Below, in pieces: positions 8,220 through 17,423 of a DNA stretch of 64,000 nt (its first letter is position 1; each line of letters starts with the position of its first letter). Origin of the DNA: Tetranychus cinnabarinus. Taxonomy: Eukaryota; Arthropoda; Arachnida; Trombidiformes; Tetranychidae. Both the position numbers and the translations under genes were made by a program. Where the stretch lies: NCBI GenBank assembly GCA_022266195.1, contig WHVY01000002.1:7827001-7891000 (forward strand). The letters are read 5' to 3'. The notes under the pieces were generated by a model, which made no database searches, had not been told where the DNA came from, and was given only the letters and a program-made list of their open reading frames with translations.

Positions 8220-11099
8220 TCAATTCCATCCATCATCATCTATCTCGGCGTTTTCCTTGGCATCATCTGGCTTAGCAGCACTTTCAGTAGATTCAGATGC
8301 AGGATCAAAAAATGATTGACTTTCTTTTAAAGTCCTAGGAGACTTTGGTGCAGAACTTGATTCTTCTCCCTCAGCAGATCTTTTGCTTGTTTTAATCATT
8401 TCAATGATTCTTTTAGCTCTCATTTGAGGAACTAAGGCTTCTTTAGCAGCTCTTAAATCAGGACTGCTCATCTCCGATGGTTTCTTTATTATAAATTGAG
8501 AAGGCAGCACACAGTTATCATCGAAATCAGGAATTTTAACTGTTCTTGGAAACATTTTCCATTCGTCAGGCCATTGACAATAACCTTGGGCTAATCCTTC
8601 AGTGAACTCATATAGTAAGGCAGATGTGATTCGATTTCTGCATGTAAATTGACAATTTTCATTATGAATTCCATTATTGGCTTTAGCGACTCGTTCAATA
8701 TCCTTCCATTGTAATAGATACAATCGCATAGTAGTAAGTGCTTCAGCAGCAGGAGAATGAGGTATGGCTGGCAAGGTATAGCCGGTAAACCAGAGAAAGG
8801 CAATGATATGTAAATTCATTGGATGTTCTACATATGGAGAATAATAATTATTTATATCTCGTAGTTTCGGATGTAGATGCCGTATTTCTGTCTTAGACAG
8901 GCCAAGGTTGAGTAGATGATTAATTAATCCGTAACCAACTATTTTAGACGCACAGGCAAGGAACTTGACTACCTGGTCTCGAACTGTGTTCAAGTTTCTG
9001 GCAAATTTTAAATCTCGAAGAGTCAATCCATGAAATCTTGAATCGATAAATTCAGCTTCTCTGTAACGTACGAATGTTTCATACACGACTTCAAAATTGG
9101 CGTCCATAATAAGAACCCAACATGGTCGAGGGCGAACTCGATCTTCCTCTTTAATTCCACAGCAAAACATTGAAATTGAAAAAGTTAAGCTTTTATCAGG
9201 ACAGTTTGCTCCAAACTCTTCAATAACTTTTACTTGATCTTCCAACAGTGGAGGAATGTTTGACTCAGGTCGTCGATTGAATGATTCTCGAAGTAGTCTT
9301 CGTTTTCTTTCCCTTTGAAAGATTGTTCTCGGATTATCCGAAGTTGGACATTGTTTGAAAACATCCTCAGGATTAGTACAAGAAGGGAAATTTTCTCTCA
9401 ACCAGTCTTGAATCTGCTCGGCTTCTGCTGGAGCCATACGTTCATAAGGGTTAATTCTGACAAAAGGAGAGTCAGGATCATCAATGTTTTCAGCATACAA
9501 GACACAGGATGAAGTTGTAGAAATACTATCAGCACTTGAGGGTTCAATATATCTTGCCCATCGTCTCCAATTTTCACTCTCATTAATCAAATAATAAGGA
9601 ATAGTCGAGCATCTAGTGGTAGGCCACTTTCTTTCAGATTCAGGAACCTCAGGAATAGGAACAGGCGAGCAGCTAGGCAATCCTAGGGATAAGGCAAATT
9701 GCTCTCCTTCATCAATTGGAAGAGTAGGATCTCGAAGGCGTTGAACATTGTTCCAATAATTATTTTTGAAATTTGCCTGAGCTCGAATTTGTAAAGGAGT
9801 AATGGATTTAGGATCCAAAGTGTAAGCTCGTTTGAAGAAGGCAAAACCTAAGGCTTTTTTATGCCAAAATTGCTCTAAAGTTTTCGGTGGTTCTTGCTTT
9901 TTAAGGTGAGCGGGTAACAAAGACAATAAATTTTTAGGTTTATTATTTAATTCGGCACGAACAGGGCCAGAGAGAAAAGCAAGTTGTAAGGTTTTGTCGA
10001 ACTCAAATTCGATTGGTCCACGTTTGCAAGTTTGAAGGTGATGACAAATATTTGTTGTGTCCAAAATGATATACTCGCAAAATTTACGATAACACCGAAA
10101 CTTAGCTTCTTCAAAAAATTTGACTACTTCAGGTTGACTGATGTTCCCATACTTTGGATAACCTTGGGTTACTACCGAAAGAAGACAGGTTTGGTGAATA
10201 CACAGGAATTCATCAGCATGATCGATTTTAGTCAATTCCAAATCAATAGGTAGAGCTTGTAGCCAGCGAATACAACCAGTACAATAGATTTTATTGCATT
10301 TTAAACAGGCTTTAGGCAACATAGCGACTTGCTCACAAAGGGTACAGACTACAATTTCTCGAAGTCGAACCAAATCAGGATGAATGACATGAGAGGCAGC
10401 AAATCCTTTACGAAGCGATCCAAATTTAACTTTTTCCAAGTCATGATCGAATACATTAAACTGTAATTTTTCTTTGATGAACGTTTCAAACCATAGCTTA
10501 TCATTTTCAGATTTTTTGATGTCTTCAGCAACATCTTCGTAAGCCTTTTCAAAAAATTCAGGTTGAACAAAGGCTGGAAGTTCACTAACTGGAACAGGCT
10601 TAGGAGCCGGGAATAGACAATTTCTTCTGCCTTGATCAGCGCTTGGTGGCGGATAAGGACTGTTATCGACATAATGTCGGGGTAATGAGCTAAGCCCAAA
10701 TTTAGTTTTATCAGGAAGAGGATCTCGATAAGCAAATTGTGGTCGGTTCAGATTTCTATCTTTATTAGGCTGAGGATCGGCGGTAGGCCAAAGAATTTTA
10801 TCATGCTTAGCAAAATCAAAAGCATTACCTTTACCATTGGCAGTTTCTTTACCAGAATTGTCATTACCAGAGTGATTTCCATTGTCAGATTTATCATTAC
10901 GATCAGGATTCCAACTTGAAGTTGAAGGTTCATCACCAGTTAAGTCTACAGTGTCTACAGGAGGTTGTACAGGTGGAGGAAGTTTCTTAAATTTTTCCAG
11001 ATTTCGACTTAATCGTTTTCCAAAGGTAACTGAAGAAACAATCGTGTTTTCTGATACCGTTGACTCGTAAGAGCCTGAGCTCGAAGTTGAAGAAGGCAT
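8220..11099 (-). CDS. ORF3-like module: SIM-like motif, RING-like zinc fingers, degenerate REXO/ISG20-like exonuclease
   Basis: The last 959 residues of the polyprotein start at an internal ATG (11099) and could also be made from a spliced RNA. Visible parts, numbered in the polyprotein, come in this order. First is a candidate SUMO-interacting motif, VDLT (2159-2162), followed by GDE. Second is a RING-like cluster with Cys2360, 2363, 2373, 2376, 2381 and 2384. Third is a second zinc cluster beginning Cys2444/Cys2449 with a CHH...C tail, in a TRAF- or RAG1-like RING-plus-finger order. Fourth is a DEDDh-exonuclease fold signature near 2747-2910: the DSRFHGLTLRDL segment, a GHxLxND-like box (2830-2837), and HSPAAEALTTMRLY resembling the family's HSSVEDAxAAMRLY. 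The catalytic Asp/Glu pair is replaced by Ser2751 and Phe2753, the second Asp by His2836, and the third by Glu2894; only His2889 remains. The domain is therefore probably not a nuclease and may bind RNA or act as a decoy. A Lys/Arg-rich tail may direct it to the nucleus. Confidence 0.7.
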   Translation of the reverse strand: MPSSTSSSGSYESTVSENTIVSSVTFGKRLSRNLEKFKKLPPPVQPPVDTVDLTGDEPSTSSWNPDRNDKSDNGNHSGNDNSGKETANGKGNAFDFAKHDKILWPTADPQPNKDRNLNRPQFAYRDPLPDKTKFGLSSLPRHYVDNSPYPPPSADQGRRNCLFPAPKPVPVSELPAFVQPEFFEKAYEDVAEDIKKSENDKLWFETFIKEKLQFNVFDHDLEKVKFGSLRKGFAASHVIHPDLVRLREIVVCTLCEQVAMLPKACLKCNKIYCTGCIRWLQALPIDLELTKIDHADEFLCIHQTCLLSVVTQGYPKYGNISQPEVVKFFEEAKFRCYRKFCEYIILDTTNICHHLQTCKRGPIEFEFDKTLQLAFLSGPVRAELNNKPKNLLSLLPAHLKKQEPPKTLEQFWHKKALGFAFFKRAYTLDPKSITPLQIRAQANFKNNYWNNVQRLRDPTLPIDEGEQFALSLGLPSCSPVPIPEVPESERKWPTTRCSTIPYYLINESENWRRWARYIEPSSADSISTTSSCVLYAENIDDPDSPFVRINPYERMAPAEAEQIQDWLRENFPSCTNPEDVFKQCPTSDNPRTIFQRERKRRLLRESFNRRPESNIPPLLEDQVKVIEEFGANCPDKSLTFSISMFCCGIKEEDRVRPRPCWVLIMDANFEVVYETFVRYREAEFIDSRFHGLTLRDLKFARNLNTVRDQVVKFLACASKIVGYGLINHLLNLGLSKTEIRHLHPKLRDINNYYSPYVEHPMNLHIIAFLWFTGYTLPAIPHSPAAEALTTMRLYLLQWKDIERVAKANNGIHNENCQFTCRNRITSALLYEFTEGLAQGYCQWPDEWKMFPRTVKIPDFDDNCVLPSQFIIKKPSEMSSPDLRAAKEALVPQMRAKRIIEMIKTSKRSAEGEESSSAPKSPRTLKESQSFFDPASESTESAAKPDDAKENAEIDDDGWN

Positions 11100-14000
11100 A
11101 GTTGCACTTTCCAGAATTAGGATTCTCAATGATTCACAAAATGACGAAAAAGTCAGAGTCAATTGTTCAAAGTGAACTGAGTTAGAGTTGATTGTTACCA
11201 CAAAGTCAGTAAATGATGACTTAAAGTCAAGTTGATTTAGCTTTCTAAAGCTTAATGGCAAATTCACAGTCAAATTTAAGCCAACTGGAGAAATCAAAAT
11301 TTTCTCAACACAGTTTCGTTTTAAACGAAAGACTTTAACTAAAATTTTTAGTTGATTAATTTTAGTCAAGCACAAAATTAAATTAAATTTGAATTCTAAT
11401 TCATAACAATAAAAGAAATGATCACACTTAAGTCTAGAAACTTGAAGATTGTCAAAGGCAGAATAGAACAATTTGACTAAGTCAATGAGACGTGAAGACA
11501 GTAAGGGTGAAAGTGAAAGTGAGGGAGTCCATTGGTGACACTTTAAATTTATCTCACTTTGAGCGCGAATGGTAGCCATAGGCTTAGCAGCGCTAATTTC
11601 AAATTCTAGAGAATTTTTGATTTCGCTTAAATTAGCAAAATAAACTGGAATTATTTTTCTATTTCTGGTCACAGGCCCACTCAAATCATCATTTTGACCG
11701 TCAACAATTGGGTTAGCCATTATGGCTCTATTGGCGGTTTGATATTGTCGTCTCTTCTTCTTGTTTAAAACAAGTTGAGATTTTTGTTTAGTTTGACTTA
11801 AGTCAATAGCATAATCTTCATCAGCAATAGTAGACTTTTCAGACTCAGATTCATTATCTTCTTGTTGGTTAGCTTCTAAGCTATTTTCAAATTCAAAACT
11901 AGAATCATTATTTGCACAATTAAGTTCATTATCTTCACTTTGATTACTTTGATTATCACGATTCGAGCCATAATTAGCACAGATGCTATCCTTGTTCGGT
12001 CTAGAGACTGATGCACTTGAATTATTAACATCTTGAGTTAATACTTTTTCCTCGATTAACTTTTCCTTTAGCTTAGCCAAATTTTCAGGAATAGCTCCTA
12101 CATGAGGTTTAGTCAATTCCATGTTGCAAGTAAACCTTTCCATATTTTCTGGATTTAACAAAAGTAAAGAACCATGTTCAGTTCCTAGCACGAAATAAGG
12201 TCCATAAAACTTATTGACAAGTTTCTTAGTAGTACCAATTGAAGGACCACTGTTCTTAGTGTAACACAAATCAGCAAATTCATAAGGATTTCTTTTAGTC
12301 TTAGACTGTAACCTTTCTTGGTAGTAAAGTTGTTGCTTTAGTAACCGTTCTCGAGCTAATTTTCGACAAGTTTCAATTGATTCATTGATTTCTGAACTAA
12401 GATTCAACTGTAAATCAATAGGCTTTGTCAAATGTTTTCCAAACAGCAAAAAGTAAGGTGAAAATCTATGGATTTTATGCACTGAAGAGTTGATAGCGAT
12501 AACAGCATTCTCTAAAGATGATTTTAAATCAATTACTTCAGAGTTGATGATTGAGGTTCGTAAACGTTCAGCGATGGTTCGATTGACTCTTTCAACCGTT
12601 CCTTGGCTTTGTGGATGGTAAGCGTTAGACACTTCATGTTTTACCCCAAGTTTCTTCAGGTAGTTTTCAACATCTCCAGAAAGAAAATTTCTTCCACGAT
12701 CGGTTTGGATTACAGCAGGAAATCCAAAGTAACTAAAGTATTCATTGAGAAAACTTATCACAGTTTTTGCATGTTGATTAGGGTGTAGTCGAGCGTAAAC
12801 AAATCTTGATAGTGTATCAACTAAGACTAGAATGACTTTCTTTCCTTTATCTTTAATTGTGATAGGACCTTGAGCGTCCATCTCAAGCCTTTCCAAAATA
12901 GTATCTGGTATTGGCTTCAGTGCTGGTTCTGAATAAGTAACGTTAGCGGACTTGCTTAGATAGCATTGTTCACAATTGTTACACAAGTCTTTGACTTTCT
13001 CATACAATTGCGGCATCCAGAAACGTCTTGCTATTTGTAAGTACGTTTTTTCAACTCCAAAATGTCCACCAAGAGGAGATTCATGTTCCTCTTTGAACAA
13101 GTCTTGTAAAATTTTCTCATTTATCACAATTCGACTTACATCATGTCCGAAGGTTGGTTTGTGAAACAATAGATTGTTAATAAATAGGAATTGATCGTGC
13201 ATCTTTGATTTAGGGTTATTAACTAAGGCTAATATAACATCATTTAAGGCTTCGTCATTTCTTTGAGCAGAAACTAAACTTTCATTCCAATTTGATTCCG
13301 TCTGGTAATAAAACACATTATTGAAGGTTCGTTGTACATTAGCTTCAATCATTCTGGCTTCATGAATTTCACATTCATCGATTTCTTTGTTGACTTCATC
13401 AACCTCATAGTCTTCGACTGTTAAGAAATACAAATCTTCAATTAAATCAGCTTCAGGATCAAGTAACTTTCTGTGATCCCATTCACTTTGGTATCTTGAC
13501 AGACAATCAGGACCATGTTGATCACCTCGAGTGTAAATAACTTTAAATTTGAAACTTGAAAGGATAATTGTCCATCTCTCAAGACGTTGGTTTTTAAATT
13601 TTAACTTTGTTAACTGGCATAACGCATGGTGATCGGTTTCGATGAGAAACTCTTCTCCATCTAAGTAGTGTTTGAACTTTTTGATAGCAACTAGAATCGC
13701 AAGACATTCCTTTTCACTCACCGAATAACTTATTTGGTGTTTCGCCAATTTTTGTGAAAAGAAGTAAAGGGGTTTCCAGCATTTTACTTTCTCTATTGGA
13801 ACTTCTCTCAAGGACTGGAATCCTTTTGGTACTTCTTGATGCGGATCCTCTTGTAGTAAAATCCCACCTACAGCAATATCGCTTGCGTCTACAGAGATTT
13901 TTCGTCTCATCTCAGGGTCAAAGTGAACCAATAATGTTGTTTCAATCAGTGACTTCTTTAGTTCGTCCAAGGCTTGATGATCTTCTTTTAACATTTTAAA

Positions 14001-17000
14001 CTTTCTTTGCTTAGATACCAATCTATACAAAGGTGCAGCGAGCTTAGAATAGTTTCTAATATATCGCGAGAAGTAGTTGTAACAACCAAGTTGAGATTGT
14101 AGTTGTCGTACACTCGTTGGGTATGGTAAGCGTTTTAAAGCTGTAACTTTATCGGGGTCAGGACGTATTCCATCTCCGTTTACTAAGTGTCCTAGTAAAA
14201 CAAGTTCAGTTACACCGAAACGACATTTATCAGTTTTGATTTTCAAGTTCCAATCACGTAGTCTTTCCAACACTAGACTAGTATTGTTTAACAATTCTTG
14301 CCAACTTTTTCCAATAACAGGAATATCGTCAAAGTATCCCAAACATTCAGTATAGTTGAGACCATTGAGAACTGTGTTCATCAGACGTTGAAATTCAAAC
14401 GGTGCACAAGCTAAGCCCATTGGTAGCCGTTTATATTGATACTTCCCATCAGGGGTGACAAAAGCAGTCTTTTCTCGCTCACTTGGAGGTATCTCGATTT
14501 GAAAATAACCTTGGTAGAGATCGAACATGTTGAAGTACTTAGCACCTCTTATCGCCTCTAAACAATCATCGATCCTAGGCATAGGATGATAAATAACTTT
14601 GGTAACTCGATTTACTGATCTAAGATCATTTAACAGTCTGAGTGACCCATCAGGTTTGCCAATTAACATTGCCGGCGAACCTCCTTCAGCTTTTGAATCC
14701 TCGATGATATCATTAGCTTTTAAATCATTAATAATCTTTTGATATTGTAATCTCTTTTCGATTGTACAAGGGTACGGCTTGTGACAGATCAATTCAGCAT
14801 CTCCAATATCAATCTTTATTGGCCATCTTTGCCATGGAACCAATCCAAGATCAGACTTAGTCTGACTAAAAACTTCAGTAAACTGCATTAGAATGCTTAA
14901 CAACTCGTTCCGTTTATCCGTGTCCAATGTAGGATCCATTCTGTTTATCAATCTTTCAGCTAAACTTAGTTCAGGCTGATCAATCTTCAGATAAACAGGT
15001 ACAATGTTATCAATATCTTTCTCTGATAACTCTGCAATGAAACTTTGAGTTTCAATTGGAAACTGAGAAATAGCTTTCTCTTCATCAAGAAATCTTGAAT
15101 ACGGTAAACTTTCCATAAAGTTTTTATTCGTTGTATTCAAATCTGGTAACTCAGGTTTATCGATTAACCCAATAGATTCCTCAGGTGTACAAAACCTAAA
15201 CATTAGCTCAGGGCTAAACCATTCTCCATCAACCGTTTCTCTCAAATTTACCTGGTATCGACCTCCATGATTAACCATTCCGGCTAAATAGACATCTGCA
15301 AAACGATTACCTAGAAGCATTCTCGGTTCAAGATTGCGCATCACTTGAAATTTTATGATTCTAGATGTAGACATCTGTGGGTGCTTGAGTATAGCATAGG
15401 CTGCGCCTTCAACAGTTTGAACACTATCAGCAATAATTCCTCTAACGGCCATGTTAGAACTCAGAATATACGCTTTCATTTGCTGAGATAAAGTATAGTC
15501 AATACAGCTTGTACAAGCTCCAGTATCTACAAGAACATCACCAAGTTTAATAACATCTCGATCAGGATAACATAATGTTAATCGTACAGTAGGAAAATTC
15601 CTAATGGAATCATCGATCTTTGTTATTAGTTCGACAGGTTTAGCAACCTCTTCACTCATCATGAATGAATAATCAGCGGCGGGTGCTCTTGCTAATCTTT
15701 TATTAGCAACTCTATCTCTGTTCTCATTTGAAGTTTGAACAAAGTTTGAAGACTCTCTAGCAGTTGAAGTGGACGGTTGAGGTTGACCAAAAGTTGGTTG
15801 ATTTACATTTGCCATTCGTAAGTTGGCAGGCTGGAATCTTTCATTTCGACCTTCCATAGGCTTAGAAGCATGGGTAGGATTTTCCGAAGTCTTAGACTTC
15901 CTAGGTTGGCGACATTCCCTCGATGAATGTCCCAGGATTCCACAGTTATAACATCTAAAAGTGGATCTAGCAGGTCTGTTATAAGAGGAGGAACTAGAAT
16001 TCCGATTGTCTCTTTTAACATCATCTTTTCTTTCACTTTTGAAAGAATCTTTCTTTTCACCTTTTTCACTTCTTTTTCGTAACTCGATATTGTACTCATT
16101 AACTAAGGACGCAGTTAATTCTTGTATATCAGCAACAGACTTAGTCCGTATCAAAGTATCTTTAGTTTCAGCAGGCAATCTTATCAAAACGTCTTGAATA
16201 AATTCAGCAGGCGAAGGTTCACCTTTTACTTTGATGCACATCTGTTCCAATTTTCTGATAAACTCTTCAGGATGACTATCGAAGTTCCATTTAAGTTGGT
16301 GAAATTCAGCAGTGGCTTGTGAGATAACAGCAGGGTTTCTCAGCTTCTTCTCAAGAGCAGCAATGTATGTCTTAGACGTATGCTTTTGCTTGTCAAGTTT
16401 CTTCGCATAAGGCAAAAATTCATACGCCATTGATTTCTGTAACACGTAGAGCTTATCATCATCATGACATCTTTCCAGAGACAAAATTCTTTTGATAGTT
16501 TGAAGCCAGGACCAAGGGTCTACTGTACCGGTAACATAAGGAGGCAACTTGGGTAATTTAGGCTTACAACGACTATAAGTAAGACTTCGTCTAGGTTTAT
16601 CATCGTCAAAGATTCGTGTATCACTATCATAATCGAGTTCTTGAGGTCCTCGATGCTTTTCCTCGTCTTCTTTTTCTTCTTCTTCTTCTTCGTCGTCTTC
16701 TTCTTCCACTTCGCTCATTTCTCTTTCTCGTTGTCTTTCTCTTTCCCTTGAACGAGCAGAACGCGTTGAATGCACAGAAACACGACTTGGACTAGCCTTA
16801 GGCTCTTCATCTTCGGAATCAGGAGCATTTAAGATTTCACTAACTCGTTTGTTAGGTTTGACTACTGACCTAAGGTCGGAATTTGTCCATCGTCTAATGA
16901 TCGACTCAATTAGTCTTTTAGCAGGAGTCTTAATGTTCATTTTCTTGATGTAACTGCTGCTAGCCATCATCATAGTACTTGGTTCAGAACCTATTCTTAG

Positions 17001-17423
17001 AATAACTTCTCGAATGTCTTCTTCACTTACTCCTTTTTCCCGTAGTTCGGTTAACCAAACAGGAAGTTGTTCCCTTGTTAAGAGTTGATTGGTCTGGGTG
17101 TTTTCCATTACTTCTTGAGTAGCTTTAGGAAAACCTTTGAGCGCAAACAGGGTTAACACAGCATCATAGAACTTAGTTCTGATCACCACTTCATTGATAA
17201 TAAAATCAATTCGCCAATTTCGGAGATACACTTTCATAGAGAGGATATCTAATGTCTTTAGTTTAGAACTATCTTGAGGTGGTGGCGGAGTAGGAGTAGT
17301 AGGTACAGTTGGTACAGCATCATTTTCGTTAGCCAGAAAACAATAATCGATGTCATAGACAGAGTTGAATGGCAATCCTGCCGAGGTCGCCAATTGAAAG
17401 GTTGAATTGTTCATTGAAGTCAT
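8220..17423 (-). CDS. Gag-Pol polyprotein fused to RING-like and REX-type exonuclease-like module
   Basis: A single 3067-residue frame, with no gag/pol frameshift. The N-terminus is capsid-like; an Arg/Glu-rich acidic stretch precedes a CCHC zinc knuckle (Cys491, Cys494, His499, Cys504). The aspartic protease motif DTGACTS begins at Asp633. Reverse transcriptase has the active-site motif YFDD (Tyr1030-Asp1033, instead of the usual YVDD/YLDD), and RNase H follows (SVDASDIAVGG). Integrase has an HHCC-type finger (LGGHFGVEKT, CNNCEQC) and the DDE triad Asp1516, Asp1575, Glu1611. After an apparently unconserved stretch, residue 2109 onward forms a separate module, described in its own entry. The first ATG lies inside the 5' LTR, 29 bases before its end, and the frame runs through the primer-binding site. 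A downstream start is possible, but no stop interrupts the upstream reading. Confidence 0.93.
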   Translation of the reverse strand: MTSMNNSTFQLATSAGLPFNSVYDIDYCFLANENDAVPTVPTTPTPPPPQDSSKLKTLDILSMKVYLRNWRIDFIINEVVIRTKFYDAVLTLFALKGFPKATQEVMENTQTNQLLTREQLPVWLTELREKGVSEEDIREVILRIGSEPSTMMMASSSYIKKMNIKTPAKRLIESIIRRWTNSDLRSVVKPNKRVSEILNAPDSEDEEPKASPSRVSVHSTRSARSRERERQREREMSEVEEEDDEEEEEEKEDEEKHRGPQELDYDSDTRIFDDDKPRRSLTYSRCKPKLPKLPPYVTGTVDPWSWLQTIKRILSLERCHDDDKLYVLQKSMAYEFLPYAKKLDKQKHTSKTYIAALEKKLRNPAVISQATAEFHQLKWNFDSHPEEFIRKLEQMCIKVKGEPSPAEFIQDVLIRLPAETKDTLIRTKSVADIQELTASLVNEYNIELRKRSEKGEKKDSFKSERKDDVKRDNRNSSSSSYNRPARSTFRCYNCGILGHSSRECRQPRKSKTSENPTHASKPMEGRNERFQPANLRMANVNQPTFGQPQPSTSTARESSNFVQTSNENRDRVANKRLARAPAADYSFMMSEEVAKPVELITKIDDSIRNFPTVRLTLCYPDRDVIKLGDVLVDTGACTSCIDYTLSQQMKAYILSSNMAVRGIIADSVQTVEGAAYAILKHPQMSTSRIIKFQVMRNLEPRMLLGNRFADVYLAGMVNHGGRYQVNLRETVDGEWFSPELMFRFCTPEESIGLIDKPELPDLNTTNKNFMESLPYSRFLDEEKAISQFPIETQSFIAELSEKDIDNIVPVYLKIDQPELSLAERLINRMDPTLDTDKRNELLSILMQFTEVFSQTKSDLGLVPWQRWPIKIDIGDAELICHKPYPCTIEKRLQYQKIINDLKANDIIEDSKAEGGSPAMLIGKPDGSLRLLNDLRSVNRVTKVIYHPMPRIDDCLEAIRGAKYFNMFDLYQGYFQIEIPPSEREKTAFVTPDGKYQYKRLPMGLACAPFEFQRLMNTVLNGLNYTECLGYFDDIPVIGKSWQELLNNTSLVLERLRDWNLKIKTDKCRFGVTELVLLGHLVNGDGIRPDPDKVTALKRLPYPTSVRQLQSQLGCYNYFSRYIRNYSKLAAPLYRLVSKQRKFKMLKEDHQALDELKKSLIETTLLVHFDPEMRRKISVDASDIAVGGILLQEDPHQEVPKGFQSLREVPIEKVKCWKPLYFFSQKLAKHQISYSVSEKECLAILVAIKKFKHYLDGEEFLIETDHHALCQLTKLKFKNQRLERWTIILSSFKFKVIYTRGDQHGPDCLSRYQSEWDHRKLLDPEADLIEDLYFLTVEDYEVDEVNKEIDECEIHEARMIEANVQRTFNNVFYYQTESNWNESLVSAQRNDEALNDVILALVNNPKSKMHDQFLFINNLLFHKPTFGHDVSRIVINEKILQDLFKEEHESPLGGHFGVEKTYLQIARRFWMPQLYEKVKDLCNNCEQCYLSKSANVTYSEPALKPIPDTILERLEMDAQGPITIKDKGKKVILVLVDTLSRFVYARLHPNQHAKTVISFLNEYFSYFGFPAVIQTDRGRNFLSGDVENYLKKLGVKHEVSNAYHPQSQGTVERVNRTIAERLRTSIINSEVIDLKSSLENAVIAINSSVHKIHRFSPYFLLFGKHLTKPIDLQLNLSSEINESIETCRKLARERLLKQQLYYQERLQSKTKRNPYEFADLCYTKNSGPSIGTTKKLVNKFYGPYFVLGTEHGSLLLLNPENMERFTCNMELTKPHVGAIPENLAKLKEKLIEEKVLTQDVNNSSASVSRPNKDSICANYGSNRDNQSNQSEDNELNCANNDSSFEFENSLEANQQEDNESESEKSTIADEDYAIDLSQTKQKSQLVLNKKKRRQYQTANRAIMANPIVDGQNDDLSGPVTRNRKIIPVYFANLSEIKNSLEFEISAAKPMATIRAQSEINLKCHQWTPSLSLSPLLSSRLIDLVKLFYSAFDNLQVSRLKCDHFFYCYELEFKFNLILCLTKINQLKILVKVFRLKRNCVEKILISPVGLNLTVNLPLSFRKLNQLDFKSSFTDFVVTINSNSVHFEQLTLTFSSFCESLRILILESATMPSSTSSSGSYESTVSENTIVSSVTFGKRLSRNLEKFKKLPPPVQPPVDTVDLTGDEPSTSSWNPDRNDKSDNGNHSGNDNSGKETANGKGNAFDFAKHDKILWPTADPQPNKDRNLNRPQFAYRDPLPDKTKFGLSSLPRHYVDNSPYPPPSADQGRRNCLFPAPKPVPVSELPAFVQPEFFEKAYEDVAEDIKKSENDKLWFETFIKEKLQFNVFDHDLEKVKFGSLRKGFAASHVIHPDLVRLREIVVCTLCEQVAMLPKACLKCNKIYCTGCIRWLQALPIDLELTKIDHADEFLCIHQTCLLSVVTQGYPKYGNISQPEVVKFFEEAKFRCYRKFCEYIILDTTNICHHLQTCKRGPIEFEFDKTLQLAFLSGPVRAELNNKPKNLLSLLPAHLKKQEPPKTLEQFWHKKALGFAFFKRAYTLDPKSITPLQIRAQANFKNNYWNNVQRLRDPTLPIDEGEQFALSLGLPSCSPVPIPEVPESERKWPTTRCSTIPYYLINESENWRRWARYIEPSSADSISTTSSCVLYAENIDDPDSPFVRINPYERMAPAEAEQIQDWLRENFPSCTNPEDVFKQCPTSDNPRTIFQRERKRRLLRESFNRRPESNIPPLLEDQVKVIEEFGANCPDKSLTFSISMFCCGIKEEDRVRPRPCWVLIMDANFEVVYETFVRYREAEFIDSRFHGLTLRDLKFARNLNTVRDQVVKFLACASKIVGYGLINHLLNLGLSKTEIRHLHPKLRDINNYYSPYVEHPMNLHIIAFLWFTGYTLPAIPHSPAAEALTTMRLYLLQWKDIERVAKANNGIHNENCQFTCRNRITSALLYEFTEGLAQGYCQWPDEWKMFPRTVKIPDFDDNCVLPSQFIIKKPSEMSSPDLRAAKEALVPQMRAKRIIEMIKTSKRSAEGEESSSAPKSPRTLKESQSFFDPASESTESAAKPDDAKENAEIDDDGWN
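17376..17392 (-). promoter_or_regulatory. Primer-binding site of the 11.3-kb retrotransposon
   Basis: Read on the minus strand, TGGCGACCTCGGCAGGA begins two bases after the 5' LTR end. The TGG pairs with a tRNA CCA tail, and the acceptor-like CGACC suggests a tRNA-Arg type primer, although I could not match a specific tRNA. The site is translated, encoding part of the polyprotein N-terminus. Confidence 0.55.
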
